A DNA stretch of 64,000 nt. Origin: an uncultured Aquimarina sp. (GTDB lineage: Bacteria; Bacteroidota; Bacteroidia; Flavobacteriales; Flavobacteriaceae). A program made the translations under genes and the position numbers. The notes under the pieces are model-generated. The model saw nothing but the letters and a program-made list of their open reading frames with translations, had not been told where the DNA came from and did not search any database. Positions 26,201 to 35,414 of this stretch are shown here, one piece after another. Within the stretch, counting starts at the first letter, position 1. The number at the start of each line of letters is the position of its first letter. The DNA lies in NCBI GenBank assembly GCA_947502885.1, contig CANNBP010000005.1:124001-188000 (forward strand), read 5' to 3'.

Positions 26201-26991
26201 CAGATAGTAGTAAAGAAATATATAAGCAATATTCTACTCCTTGTCCAATTGGTGCTATCATCGCGGAGTATACCGAAATGACCAAGGCAGCATCTATATT
26301 CGAACCTAGTGCCGGAAATGGCTTATTGGTCATAGGAGCAGATCCACAAAAAACGCATGTCAATGAGGTGGATCACAGCAGACGAAAATCACTAGAATAT
26401 CAAGGCTTTAAAACCATTACACATTGGAATGCAGCCCAACCCTTCCCTAAAGAATTGAGTCATTCTTTTGATGTGATGGTGACTAACCCTCCTTTTTCCT
26501 ATTGGGAGGCAGATGACTTTGATAAGAAACTCATCTTACGGAACTATTTTAACGATCATCAAATCCTTCGACAGTATATGCGGTTAGAGCATTTGATGAC
26601 GGGATTAGCCCTACATACACTAAAAGATAGCGGTAAGGCAGCCATCATTATTATGGGGCATGTTTCTTTTGAAACGGATGGACATATTGCTAAATACCGG
26701 CGCTTTTTCAATTGGTTGTACAAACATTACCGAGTAGATGATATCATCAATATCAACAGCTTTAAAATGTATCACAAACAAGGAACAGTAAAGGAAACCA
26801 TGCTTATCCTTATTAGTGGTCGCAAACCCACACCCAAAGGAGCTGCTCCAAGGCAATTAGAAGCTCCTCATTTAACGGATATGGTCCATAGTTTTCAAGA
26901 ACTATCCCATAGGGTTCGCGCTCATATAAAATCACCTTTACAAACCTTAATTCAAAAACTTAAAATAGCAAACGGATATGATATTTTTTAA
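23245..26991 (+). CDS. DarB-like N6-adenine DNA methyltransferase, large
   Basis: A 1248-residue protein. The SAM-binding motif I is FEPSAGNGLLVIG (from F1019) and the N6-adenine catalytic motif is NPPF (1081-1084). The 1000 residues before it have no clear enzyme motif; they include an acidic/Gln-rich linker (about 340-400) and a long coiled coil (about 770-820). In phage P1, DarB combines such a methylase with a strawberry-notch helicase in one very long polypeptide that protects incoming DNA from type I restriction. Here methylase and helicase are encoded by separate genes with one small gene between. It is the first gene of the long operon, after a structured leader. Confidence 0.82.
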   Translation: MELTVSISTENENNRLELLFTGELSLDLTEYLKELGFRVPRDTPQLYYVDRHPAYLSFAKQLQKELEQKKSTYKDIVITPSFTPSDANIDHDKFSYVTLTYTHNKTFVLESYVVFEPYLKLATIIAQRFGVIMYQDRLIDVNVKARQLKGKSRKLLTQGKVITAELLQNPNAEGQTPIPTEVASQIQEPVVEVITTKTLTNDHGVYTKETAGDRLEIIEIPIPKTAKFDATITIVQDENDKYRFGTSTHKNFGDHSGESSPVSHSSTIYLTRQEVLQLAFQRVISVIQLHIDGSDTILSNQKKKNALLNKALKATVDFAKEFNITLEGLGIETLKSINESPKKEAKKTTAPDRHQKLSQLVLSVSEQLYELADQTEKLADRSLIGTEKIQFDDALEIKEYDAFVTALKQIISDQQEQWINRISAPDTQKKFIRILNPLAKVLKIPTLEITATSMHSRVQDSTPLSNDPKDKASEQPLIATEKVSTNIQGEHTAIDTSKVICTDIIKNRKLIRNIILPKEINPPFDSGDIKQFGQKQLQKQYPDLCEIKNHSLKKASAIQLFQLVQLKRPKDFGIGLWEHLVSQEWNERGFSLFSALGYPTELTYPYKSITSAHYVVLPLHHALRKHLGREIWASVAASFRPVGNIQEEIDLLEFEIQNSSELLQYYENAAPEKRKQGYNKLTISLKYLKRSKQVLQAYIDKKEIVIPELETEKPSETTPHNDPSIDVRSQLTAKGFTIPFTGMEAIKNNLPVIDLAFRWHIMYGQFEEKNEANQLAKIKALAIEKESLKEKGNKKSRKEKKRLEAHIEALLLQIQDLEKLIKKEDQLFHDELLEEIIKITAEKDHDFDVEKNSDFSDRILPQLLEGRMIENYPNEPIQKIAGILVDDYFSEKQSSTTKPAFDSDYLEKVIAIMQDHYMNARRLTKKQVEAIQKEAGVPNKGMLWEAVELSWLLWYKFYYEAPDAFEHRLGFMIRFWNEIQPSYAYSDSSKEIYKQYSTPCPIGAIIAEYTEMTKAASIFEPSAGNGLLVIGADPQKTHVNEVDHSRRKSLEYQGFKTITHWNAAQPFPKELSHSFDVMVTNPPFSYWEADDFDKKLILRNYFNDHQILRQYMRLEHLMTGLALHTLKDSGKAAIIIMGHVSFETDGHIAKYRRFFNWLYKHYRVDDIININSFKMYHKQGTVKETMLILISGRKPTPKGAAPRQLEAPHLTDMVHSFQELSHRVRAHIKSPLQTLIQKLKIANGYDIF

Positions 26992-27397
26992 CCCACAACT
27001 TATGCCTTCCCGTGCAGAAGCTACCTTATATATGGTGAGTAACCCCGTCCCTTTTACAAGATTTGAGGATCACGAAGCAGCAATTTATCTACAACTACAT
27101 GAGCTCATAGAACGTTCCATGCAGGAAGGTGAAAACCCCATTAGTTTGATAGAAGAATATTTAGGAACAGTGTACACAGAAGGAAAGACAGTGGATGAAA
27201 TTGCAGCCTTTTTAATGCAACAAGATGCCATGATTTTAGCCTTATGGACCCTTCAGGAAAGTTGGAACAACTTTGATGAAACCTTACCAGAAACCTCGCT
27301 CATACATGGAGGTATGGAAAAAAAAGCTGCAATTCAACTCTATGCAGAAATTACCCTGCGTACCTATTTAGAAATACTAAGCAGGCAAGTAGCATAA
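26978..27397 (+). CDS. Unknown acidic helical protein (139 aa)
   Basis: It overlaps the methylase gene by 14 bp if it starts at 26978; ATG 27002 (MPSRAEATLYMVSNP) is an alternative. It is rich in helix-forming residues (YLQLHELIERSMQEGENPIS; EKKAAIQLYAEITLRTYLEI). Its position between the methylase and helicase genes suggests it is a partner of that pair. No family is recognised. Confidence 0.65.
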   Translation: MIFFNPQLMPSRAEATLYMVSNPVPFTRFEDHEAAIYLQLHELIERSMQEGENPISLIEEYLGTVYTEGKTVDEIAAFLMQQDAMILALWTLQESWNNFDETLPETSLIHGGMEKKAAIQLYAEITLRTYLEILSRQVA

Positions 27398-27446
27398 ACA
27401 CAGTTTTCAAGAATTTAAAAACATATACAAATCAAACAAGTAGCCT

Positions 27447-30400
27447 ATGGAAGAAAATAAAAGCATCCCGATTGTTCCTGAAGAATTTACTCAGGACACT
27501 ACACAAATGGCTGAACTGGCAAGTGAGCAAAGTTCATTGGTCGCTTATGTTCCTAAGTCAGTTGCTCCTTATCGTATGGATACATTAATCCCTCGAAATA
27601 TGGCTTTTGAGGTACAGGCATCATTAAACAAAATTGTCAAAGAAAAAGGCAATATTGATACCTATGTGCGCGATGGACTAAAGTATATTTCTACAGCTAC
27701 ATTATGGAAGGCACTCGCAGCAGAACAAGTAGATTCTTTAGCCTTGTATCTAAAACAGTTTGAACGCGGACAAGGAATTATCATTGCAGATCAAACAGGA
27801 ATTGGAAAAGGAAGACAGGCAGCAGCCGTAATACGTCATGCAGTGAAAAATGGATATTTACCTATTTTTTTTACCAAATCCCCCAACTTGTTTTCAGATA
27901 TCTATCGAGATTTAAAAGCAATAGGGCTTGAGGATATTAATCCTTTTATTCTGAATACGGATCATGCAACAATAAAAGATGAAGATGGGAATGTATTATT
28001 TAGTGCTTTGCAGTCTCAAGCACAAATGGAGCTGCTAACCGAGCATCAAACCTACCCTATAGATTCGATAACATCTATGGAATGGCATAAAAAACATCAT
28101 ATGCCGATCCCTGATCCTGAGCAAACTCCTACGATTACTATCTATAAAAGTATTAATGAACTCCCGGTGGATTATGATATGATCTTTTGTACCTATTCAC
28201 AGATACAGGCTGCACATTATTTTAAACGACAATGGATTGAAAACTTATGTGATGCGGGAGTGGAAGGAAGCAGAAAATTTAAGGAAGTTGTCTTTGTATT
28301 AGATGAATCTCATCTGGCCGGAGGATTTGAATCCATTATAGGAACCTGGATGAGAAGTGTACTTTCTAAAACCAAAGCAGCCTGTTTTTTAAGCGCTACT
28401 TTTGCAAAATATCCAGAGGTAATGCCATTTTACGGTAAAAAAACTGCCATTCTGGAAACTGGACAATCCGATAGTTCTTTAGTGAACTCAATGACCAACG
28501 GAGGACTGGCATTACAGGAAATCGTCGCAGCTAATCTATCAGAAAGCGGGCAATTGATTCGTAGGCAACGCTCTAGTGAGGGGATTGATATCGAGTACAT
28601 TACTTTAGATAAAGAACCGCAACTTAGTCGTAATAGAGCACGGGTCGATACGGTAATTTCTTTAATGAACCAGATCGTTCGCTTTGAACGCAATTATATT
28701 GATCCGGCACTAAATGAAATCCATATAAAAGCGAAAATTGAGGGAGAGCATATGGAAAAACAACCCAGAGGATTGGGCGTAAAACAAACCCCATATTTCT
28801 CCAGAGTGTTTACCATTATTGATCAATTGCTTTTTGCATTAAAGGTAGAAGGAGTTGCACACCAAACCATTGAAGCCTTAAAACAAAATAAAAAAGTAGT
28901 GATTGGTTTTAAATCTACTATGGGGACTTTTCTAAAAGAAATGAACCTTGCCAGTGGGGATCTTGTAGAGCCTGAAGAATTGGATTTTGTCCGCACAATG
29001 CTCAAAGGTTTAGACAGTGTTTTTAAGTATAGTTATACCAATGTTCATGATGAAAAAAGTCGTAGAAAAATAGCCTTGGAAGAGCTTTCACCCGCTGGAA
29101 TTACTGCTTACAAACAAATTAAAAAAGCAATACTTTCCGAGCGTTCTGAGCTTACCATTACTCCAATAGATCAATTGATTCATTTAATTGAACGCACTGA
29201 AAAACCCATTGGATTAGGCGGACATAAAGGATCTCATTTCAAAGTTACCGAGGTAACAGGAAGAAGTCAGCGTATCTATTTTCAGGATGATGAAGCAATT
29301 GTAGGCTCATTCAGAAAAGATGTAGAAGCCTCGTATCGTTTGTTCAATAACGGAGATTTTGATGTATTAATGATTAATCAAAGTGGTAGTACGGGAGCAT
29401 CTGCCCACTCATCCAAAGAGTTTAAGGATCAACGCCAACGAGTTATGATCATCCATCAATTTGATTTAGATGTCAATGTGGTTATGCAAATTTTGGGAAG
29501 AGTTAACCGTACAGGACAAGTGAATTTACCAAGCTACAAATTTATGGTAAGCGATATTCCTATGGAGGTACGCTTACTTACCATGCTTAAGGCAAAACTC
29601 AAATCCTTGGATGCCAATACAACCGGATCACAACATACCAATGATGAAACATTGGAGAGTGAAGATTTTATAAACAAGTATGGAGATATCGCAGCATGGA
29701 ATTGGATTTCCGATAATCCGGATATGATGGAAGCTTTAGGGCATCCTACCTATAGTAAAAGTAAAGATAAACAAGGCAATACCTTTTATCTCCGTAATGA
29801 TTCTAATGAAGGAGCAATTCGCCAACTGACAGGACGTGCGGGCTTATTGAATGTGGAGGATCAGGAACGATTGTACGACGAGGTGCTTGAGCGGTACAAA
29901 CATCAAATCATTATTGAAAAACAACGAGGAACCTATGACCTGGAAACAGAATTTTTACAACTGGATGCAGAAGTTAAAAAGAAGTTTTTGTTTCGTCAGG
30001 GTATGGGAGGGAACACCCCGTTTGGGAAAGATACCATTCGCGAAAAAACAATTGTTAATAATGTGAGTCGTCCATTTTCTAAAAATGAAATTGATGAGCG
30101 TTTGATTGCTTTGTTATCGGAAAAAAGTGCAGAACAACTAAGGGATGAGCTACTATTAAAAATTAAAAAAGAGTACCCTGCCTATATCGCATCCGAAAGG
30201 AAAAATCTGGAAAAAGTAATTCATGACCTTAAGCAGGAACTAACAATGCTGCCTGATACGATACCTTCTTCCAAGTCTAACGAAGAAAAAAAGAGGAATG
30301 AAAATCATCTGGCAGAACGTGAACGCCTGATAGCACTAATTGACAAAAAAAACAATGCGCTGGATAACCGTATGAAGCAGCTCGAATATAGCAAGACTAA

Positions 30401-31736
30401 AATCCTACGCTATATTGGATATTGGAAGATTGGTGATCTGGTAAAAGTACCCATGCCAGGATCTATACAAGAAGAAGCTTCCTGGGGGTTCTTTCTTGGA
30501 GTGCAACTTGGTAAAGGTTTAAAGAACCCATATCAAGAAAGTAATATCACGTTTCTTTTTGCTGTAGCCGATGATAGAAAAACGTTGACCTATTCCCTGC
30601 GTAAACCGGAAAATGATTTTATCAGCCTGATTTATGGAGAGAATATTCATATCACCAAAGAAGATCGACTACATATACCAAAACAGTGGGATGATATCAT
30701 CAAGGAAGCTTCTTCTAAAAGGGAGAATCGACAAATCTTAACGGAAAATATTCTGGCAGCATCCAGTTATGTGGGCGTTCATAACAAACTCATCAAATAC
30801 AACACCAAAGAAGGAACGATCAAGAATGGTATTTTGATGAGTCGTGATTTTGGAAAAGACGGAGAACACAGGGCTTTAGTGCCTATTTCAAATGGTCTAA
30901 AAGCAATAGAGAACTTAGCCGAAGATGCAACCTTTGAAGATCATCAATTCGGGGTACGATTTAAACGCTTGGGAGAACATCATTTTCAGGTATTTATCAA
31001 TAAAAAACAACATTATAAACTACCTCTCGACCCTAACCTTCGTAAGCTTATTATGCGAGAGGCAGGACAACCCGAATCAGAGCTTCCTGATTTTGTACAA
31101 AATGCAGGAGAAATGACTGGTGGGATTGCCAAGCGAAATCTGGAAGCCTTTTTATTCCTATTGGATGACTATGACATTAAAATAGAAGGAGAAGCCAAAG
31201 AGTTGGAAGATTGGGAAATCGAAAACCAAAAGGATTGGAATGATCGAACCAAGAAAAGTACTGACAAATTTTTATACGAATTACAAAAACCTTTTGGACA
31301 AGGTTCAAATCCTACTGCTGGCTTTCTGCAGTATACAGAACCCGATATTAATGGAATATACCGCTATGGAACGGTGGCTTATGATCGAAAGTTAACGGAT
31401 AAGGAAAAGTACAATTATTCCTTGATTCCCATATTTAAGAACATTGCCGTACCCTATATCACATGGAAAAAAAGCCTTATGGGAACTCCTATAGAAACCG
31501 ATTTTAAAAATCGCATTAGTGAGGTGAGATCAATGCCAATTTATAAAGCTGTTGAAATTCTGGGGTACTTCATTACCAATCATCCGCATGAGGATGGGAA
31601 TACTGAATTTGTATTTGGACGATACTCCACAGAAGAACTGGGAACGGCATGCTATGAAGATATGATTCACCAGATCACCCCTATTAAAAAACTACTGGAC
31701 ACATTAAAACTTTATAACCAATTATTAGCTGGGTAA
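27447..31736 (+). CDS. DarB-like strawberry-notch superfamily 2 helicase
   Basis: A 1429-residue helicase. Walker A is in ADQTGIGKGRQAAAVIRH (K121), typical of the strawberry-notch N-terminal domain. Motif II is FVLDESHLAGG (D286-H289), and SATFAK follows near residue 316. The C-terminal helicase domain has INQSGSTGASAHSS near residue 645 and motif VI as QILGRVNRTGQ (from Q681). A long coiled coil occupies about 890-990. Related proteins act with an N6-methylase in P1 DarB-type antirestriction and in many plasmids and phages. Substrate and direction of translocation cannot be inferred. Confidence 0.85.
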   Translation: MEENKSIPIVPEEFTQDTTQMAELASEQSSLVAYVPKSVAPYRMDTLIPRNMAFEVQASLNKIVKEKGNIDTYVRDGLKYISTATLWKALAAEQVDSLALYLKQFERGQGIIIADQTGIGKGRQAAAVIRHAVKNGYLPIFFTKSPNLFSDIYRDLKAIGLEDINPFILNTDHATIKDEDGNVLFSALQSQAQMELLTEHQTYPIDSITSMEWHKKHHMPIPDPEQTPTITIYKSINELPVDYDMIFCTYSQIQAAHYFKRQWIENLCDAGVEGSRKFKEVVFVLDESHLAGGFESIIGTWMRSVLSKTKAACFLSATFAKYPEVMPFYGKKTAILETGQSDSSLVNSMTNGGLALQEIVAANLSESGQLIRRQRSSEGIDIEYITLDKEPQLSRNRARVDTVISLMNQIVRFERNYIDPALNEIHIKAKIEGEHMEKQPRGLGVKQTPYFSRVFTIIDQLLFALKVEGVAHQTIEALKQNKKVVIGFKSTMGTFLKEMNLASGDLVEPEELDFVRTMLKGLDSVFKYSYTNVHDEKSRRKIALEELSPAGITAYKQIKKAILSERSELTITPIDQLIHLIERTEKPIGLGGHKGSHFKVTEVTGRSQRIYFQDDEAIVGSFRKDVEASYRLFNNGDFDVLMINQSGSTGASAHSSKEFKDQRQRVMIIHQFDLDVNVVMQILGRVNRTGQVNLPSYKFMVSDIPMEVRLLTMLKAKLKSLDANTTGSQHTNDETLESEDFINKYGDIAAWNWISDNPDMMEALGHPTYSKSKDKQGNTFYLRNDSNEGAIRQLTGRAGLLNVEDQERLYDEVLERYKHQIIIEKQRGTYDLETEFLQLDAEVKKKFLFRQGMGGNTPFGKDTIREKTIVNNVSRPFSKNEIDERLIALLSEKSAEQLRDELLLKIKKEYPAYIASERKNLEKVIHDLKQELTMLPDTIPSSKSNEEKKRNENHLAERERLIALIDKKNNALDNRMKQLEYSKTKILRYIGYWKIGDLVKVPMPGSIQEEASWGFFLGVQLGKGLKNPYQESNITFLFAVADDRKTLTYSLRKPENDFISLIYGENIHITKEDRLHIPKQWDDIIKEASSKRENRQILTENILAASSYVGVHNKLIKYNTKEGTIKNGILMSRDFGKDGEHRALVPISNGLKAIENLAEDATFEDHQFGVRFKRLGEHHFQVFINKKQHYKLPLDPNLRKLIMREAGQPESELPDFVQNAGEMTGGIAKRNLEAFLFLLDDYDIKIEGEAKELEDWEIENQKDWNDRTKKSTDKFLYELQKPFGQGSNPTAGFLQYTEPDINGIYRYGTVAYDRKLTDKEKYNYSLIPIFKNIAVPYITWKKSLMGTPIETDFKNRISEVRSMPIYKAVEILGYFITNHPHEDGNTEFVFGRYSTEELGTACYEDMIHQITPIKKLLDTLKLYNQLLAG

Positions 31737-31765
31737 ATACGGCTATATAACACCTAATTATAGAA

Positions 31766-32734
31766 ATGAAAAGGTATATACATTCCCTTGATATCCCGGA
31801 AATAGACCAAATCCCAGATTTTATGAAAATACTGGATGACCTAAGTGTAGGAAACAATGTTTTTCTAAAGGGTATTGCTGGCACTGGAAAAACCACTTTA
31901 GGAGAAAAGATCGCTTATGCATATTTCGGAAGAAAAGAAAACGATCAAAAAGAACTCCCTTTTATCGTAATTAACTGTAATCAATATACCTCTCCTATAG
32001 ATATCAAGGGAGGGCAAACGATGTCCGGTTATAAGGAAGGCGGATTGATTGAAGCATGGCGAGATGGGAAAATACTCATCCTTGATGAAATGCCAAAATT
32101 AGATCCTAATACAGCAGGCTTACTCAATGATGCCCTGGCAAAAAGCGCAAAGGAAGAAGCCGTAATTTTTAACGGACTTAATACGCCTATTGTCAAACAC
32201 CCTGATTTTGGTTGTATTGCTACAGGAAATGTGTTAGGGAAAGGTATGAGCAGTAATTATGTTGGAAATAATAAACAGGACAGCTCTCTACTGGATCGCT
32301 TTAGTGGAAGTATTTATGAGATCAGTTTTAATACCGCCCTGGAGCGCAGTCTTATTTATCCAGCAGTATTTACCAAATGTACGGAAATACGAAACTTTAT
32401 TCTATCCTATGAAAATAAAGAGAATGGAGATCAGGATACCGAAGATATTATGACCCTGAGAACCATGCTGAATATGCAACGAATTTACGAACTGGAAATG
32501 TTACGGGAAACAGGGATAGCGGATGAGAATGGAACTACACACCGAAAAATACGACAAGGAAAAACCTTAAAAGACTGTTTTGAGAGCTACCTGATGGTGA
32601 TGGGAAAAGAGAAAGCGAATGAAGTTCGCATAACAGCCAACTTGACCAGCTTTTATAATAGTTATAAAGGGGCAGATATGAAGGAATCTTTTTTACAGGA
32701 ATATCAAAAAAGAAAGGGGATTGAAAGGTTATGA
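31766..32734 (+). CDS. MoxR/CbbQ-like AAA+ ATPase
   Basis: A 322-residue AAA+ ATPase. Walker A is GIAGTGKTT (36-44), Walker B is ILILDEMPKL (D107, E108), the sensor 1 region is CIATGNVLGKG near residue 152 and an arginine-finger segment SLLDRFSG lies near residue 175. MoxR-type ATPases work with a von Willebrand A protein to remodel a target complex. The next gene overlaps by four bases and encodes a vWA-like protein, so the pair is typical. Confidence 0.85.
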   Translation: MKRYIHSLDIPEIDQIPDFMKILDDLSVGNNVFLKGIAGTGKTTLGEKIAYAYFGRKENDQKELPFIVINCNQYTSPIDIKGGQTMSGYKEGGLIEAWRDGKILILDEMPKLDPNTAGLLNDALAKSAKEEAVIFNGLNTPIVKHPDFGCIATGNVLGKGMSSNYVGNNKQDSSLLDRFSGSIYEISFNTALERSLIYPAVFTKCTEIRNFILSYENKENGDQDTEDIMTLRTMLNMQRIYELEMLRETGIADENGTTHRKIRQGKTLKDCFESYLMVMGKEKANEVRITANLTSFYNSYKGADMKESFLQEYQKRKGIERL

Positions 32735-33750
32735 TACGCCCAAAGCCACATCTTATTTCGGAAACAGGACACCCTTTTCAATATCACTATGTCACCTTTG
32801 ATAGTATTACTGCATTTCACCAGTTCGTAGAACAGCAAACCAAACAATTGCAACAAACAAATCATAAGGTGTATCAGGGGATGGTGGAAAGTGCCAAACT
32901 TAGGATTCAACGTCAAAGCGATTGGTATGGAACACCCATACCTGAACAATTAGAGGATCTTAATGCACACACCTATTTTCTGGGGATGCATTTGGCTAAA
33001 AAAATACAACAACAACTACATAAAAAATTACAAAACTTTTTGCAGTTAACCCGACAACACCACCTTCCTAAACCAACACTAGCCTATAATAGTAAAGGAT
33101 TAGGGGTGTTTTCCTTTGATCGTGCCGCAATGGGCATGTATCGCGTACAACCAACCTCAAAAGACTCCGATATCCAAAAAGTAATTAGTCAAATGAAAAT
33201 TGAACTTGATACTGGAAACAAGGCAACAACCATTAAAAATGTATTTACTCATTTTCAGAATCGCCATATCGCAGCTCCTTCATTACAGCTATTCATCATG
33301 GCAGGAGGAAATGCAGGGATTCAGGGGGATGGTTTGTTATATATCGGATTGGCATGTGCTGAACTGGTTGAATTTATGGAATTACGGGGAATCCCTGTAG
33401 AAGTAAATGTGCTGATTGGAACTTCTTTTGAAAAGCAGCAAATCATGGCTGTAATTCGTGTAAAACGATTTGAGGATCGCCTGGATAAAAACCAGTTATT
33501 ACTGATTAGTAGTGATCCCAGGTACTTTCGCTTCAAAGGGTTTAAAGCACTTATTGCGCTTGCCAATTATTTTAAGCTCACCATACCTGTAACTCTTGGT
33601 CGTATTCAGCCCGAAATAGCTAAGGACTTTGTGCCAAAAATTAGCACCCATAGGCATGCAGTCTTTGAACAGAGCTACACTATGGAGCAAGCCGTTAATG
33701 AAATCACTCAAATAATTACAACCTATACAAAACAAATGAAATCCTTATGA
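32731..33750 (+). CDS. vWA-like partner of the AAA+ ATPase
   Basis: A 339-residue protein whose start overlaps the ATPase stop by four bases. The C-terminal half from about residue 185 has the alternating strand/helix order of a von Willebrand A fold (LQLFIMAGGNAGIQGDGLLY.., ELRGIPVEVNVLIGTS, NQLLLISSDP), but the classic DxSxS metal site is not obvious. Phages commonly encode such AAA/vWA-like pairs. Assignment rests on fold-like pattern and gene pairing. Confidence 0.65.
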   Translation: MIRPKPHLISETGHPFQYHYVTFDSITAFHQFVEQQTKQLQQTNHKVYQGMVESAKLRIQRQSDWYGTPIPEQLEDLNAHTYFLGMHLAKKIQQQLHKKLQNFLQLTRQHHLPKPTLAYNSKGLGVFSFDRAAMGMYRVQPTSKDSDIQKVISQMKIELDTGNKATTIKNVFTHFQNRHIAAPSLQLFIMAGGNAGIQGDGLLYIGLACAELVEFMELRGIPVEVNVLIGTSFEKQQIMAVIRVKRFEDRLDKNQLLLISSDPRYFRFKGFKALIALANYFKLTIPVTLGRIQPEIAKDFVPKISTHRHAVFEQSYTMEQAVNEITQIITTYTKQMKSL

Positions 33751-34088
33751 CCTATAAAAAAACAACAAATACATCTCCTTCAAAACAGGTGATTCATAAA
33801 ATGATGGATAGTGCAATGCATATTGATAAAGAATGTCAATTGCAATGTAGAAACTTTACCATTATGACATCTCCTCTACATCAAAGCACATTGATTTTAA
33901 GATGGATGACTATTGATATTAGTGATATCGACCGCCCTATTCAAAACTATCGATATGAATGCTTTGATATGAAAGGAACACCACAACATTGCTCCATCTA
34001 TTATACCAATCAAGAAGAAGCAAACACTTTTTTTGAGGGTTTACAACCCCTTTATACTCAAGAATTTTCCATTGAACATAAACTATAA
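33747..34088 (+). CDS. Unknown protein (113 aa)
   Basis: Start overlaps the upstream stop by four bases, so it is coupled to the AAA/vWA pair. The sequence looks like a small alpha/beta domain with strands FTIMTSPLHQSTLILRWMTI and YRYECFDMKG and a C-terminal helix. No family is recognised. Confidence 0.65.
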   Translation: MTYKKTTNTSPSKQVIHKMMDSAMHIDKECQLQCRNFTIMTSPLHQSTLILRWMTIDISDIDRPIQNYRYECFDMKGTPQHCSIYYTNQEEANTFFEGLQPLYTQEFSIEHKL

Positions 34089-34091
34089 CCT

Positions 34092-34433
34092 ATGTATACC
34101 ATACAAGATTTGAAACCTGAAGATCTGGAAAAGGTCGACATCAAAAATCAAGATATCATCAAACAATATGTTGGTAGTGAACTGAATGTAAAAGAAGCTT
34201 TTCAGATTATCAAAGAGACCTCCAAGGGATTTTCCGTAAAAGATACCGAAGCCGAAGAAGCGGATCGCTTACTGATGAGAATCGTACAGGGTAAATCAGA
34301 ACCACTCCCGAAACCAATCAAGGAGAAACAAAAAAAATTATCGAAAGAAGCAATACGCATTCGTCAACAACAACAGGCTAGTGAACTCGCATTACTAGAA
34401 CTGGAATTGGAATTAGAACGGCAAAGTGCATAA
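34092..34433 (+). CDS. Unknown charged helical protein (113 aa)
   Basis: Begins 3 bp after the previous gene. Mostly helical, with a Lys/Gln-rich C-terminal coiled coil (RIRQQQQASELALLELELEL). No family is recognised. Confidence 0.65.
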   Translation: MYTIQDLKPEDLEKVDIKNQDIIKQYVGSELNVKEAFQIIKETSKGFSVKDTEAEEADRLLMRIVQGKSEPLPKPIKEKQKKLSKEAIRIRQQQQASELALLELELELERQSA

Positions 34434-34449
34434 CCTTAAAATCATATAT

Positions 34450-35124
34450 ATGGCAACCATACAACACCTATTAGATCTTGACCTTGCAAAAGTAGCAAAC
34501 CCAACACTTACAGAAACGATTACAGAAATTCTTGACAGTTATAAAAATGCTGGAGATAAAAAAGACTTTCTAAAAGTGTATCAACCCAATATTGATAAAG
34601 CCTATACTCTGGTTACCAAGTTTGCTCCGGATGCGATTAAAAAAGAAATCAAAAAAAAACCATCGACAACAAAAAAAACGAGCCTTACATCAGCCAGTGG
34701 AACACCTAAAGAAAAGAAAAGAAAAAAGGAGGAAGAAAAACCAAAACCTCAGAAAAAACCTATTCAAAAATTATCTGCCACAGCATATGCGGATAGGAAA
34801 AAAGAGATTTATGATGAACTGGAAGGCTGTCGGGAAATGATACGAATCGATAATAAACAAAAACGAGCATTAGCACCTCCAAAACGTCCAAAATCCACCT
34901 ATGAGAAAGTACAAAGCAAGGTCTTATCGCTTGGTAAACTGATTCCATCTAATTTGAAAGGCAGTCTGGAAGTACAAAGGCAAACCAAAAAAATACTAAT
35001 GAGAGCGCATAAAGATATTCTAAATGCATGGAAGATGACTTCTCTTAGAAAACTAGAAAAGGATCAAAATGAAATTAAGGAAGTATACCAGGAAATAGAA
35101 GCAAAAATTAAAGGGGAAGAATAA
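34450..35124 (+). CDS. Unknown Lys-rich protein (224 aa)
   Basis: ATG 34450 (MATIQHLLDLDLAKVANPTL) is chosen over GTG 34426, which would overlap the upstream gene. A helical N-terminal domain (1-60) is joined by a Lys/Pro-rich linker (about 65-105) to a C-terminal helical domain (STYEKVQSKVLSLGKLIP). The linker suggests nucleic-acid contact. Function unknown. Confidence 0.65.
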   Translation: MATIQHLLDLDLAKVANPTLTETITEILDSYKNAGDKKDFLKVYQPNIDKAYTLVTKFAPDAIKKEIKKKPSTTKKTSLTSASGTPKEKKRKKEEEKPKPQKKPIQKLSATAYADRKKEIYDELEGCREMIRIDNKQKRALAPPKRPKSTYEKVQSKVLSLGKLIPSNLKGSLEVQRQTKKILMRAHKDILNAWKMTSLRKLEKDQNEIKEVYQEIEAKIKGEE

Positions 35125-35141
35125 CAATAAATAAAAGAATC

Positions 35142-35390
35142 ATGAAAGTAGACAAAAGTGTGTTGATTATAACGAGTGTCGGACTCGCCATTGGGTTCGC
35201 TGAAGCATTGGTGTATTACAACTTAGGAACTAATGCAAAGAGAGACACCTTCAAATTTGGTGTTCCCAAAGGAAAAGAATTGGCTAAAAGTATGGCTGTT
35301 GTAGCTATTACCTCTGGGCTAACTGCCTTGATTTCCTATCAAATTGAAAAAACATTAGAGGCCAATACGGTCAATTTAGCCACCATATAA
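35142..35390 (+). CDS. Small membrane protein, two helices (82 aa)
   Basis: Two hydrophobic segments: residues about 5-26 (SVLIITSVGLAIGFAEALVY) and about 49-66 (MAVVAITSGLTALISY), with a Lys-rich loop between them. It is like the many small membrane proteins of the downstream virion-like operon and could be a membrane component of the particle. No family is recognised. Confidence 0.65.
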   Translation: MKVDKSVLIITSVGLAIGFAEALVYYNLGTNAKRDTFKFGVPKGKELAKSMAVVAITSGLTALISYQIEKTLEANTVNLATI

Positions 35391-35414
35391 GTACGAATTG
35401 TAAAGAAAAGAAAA

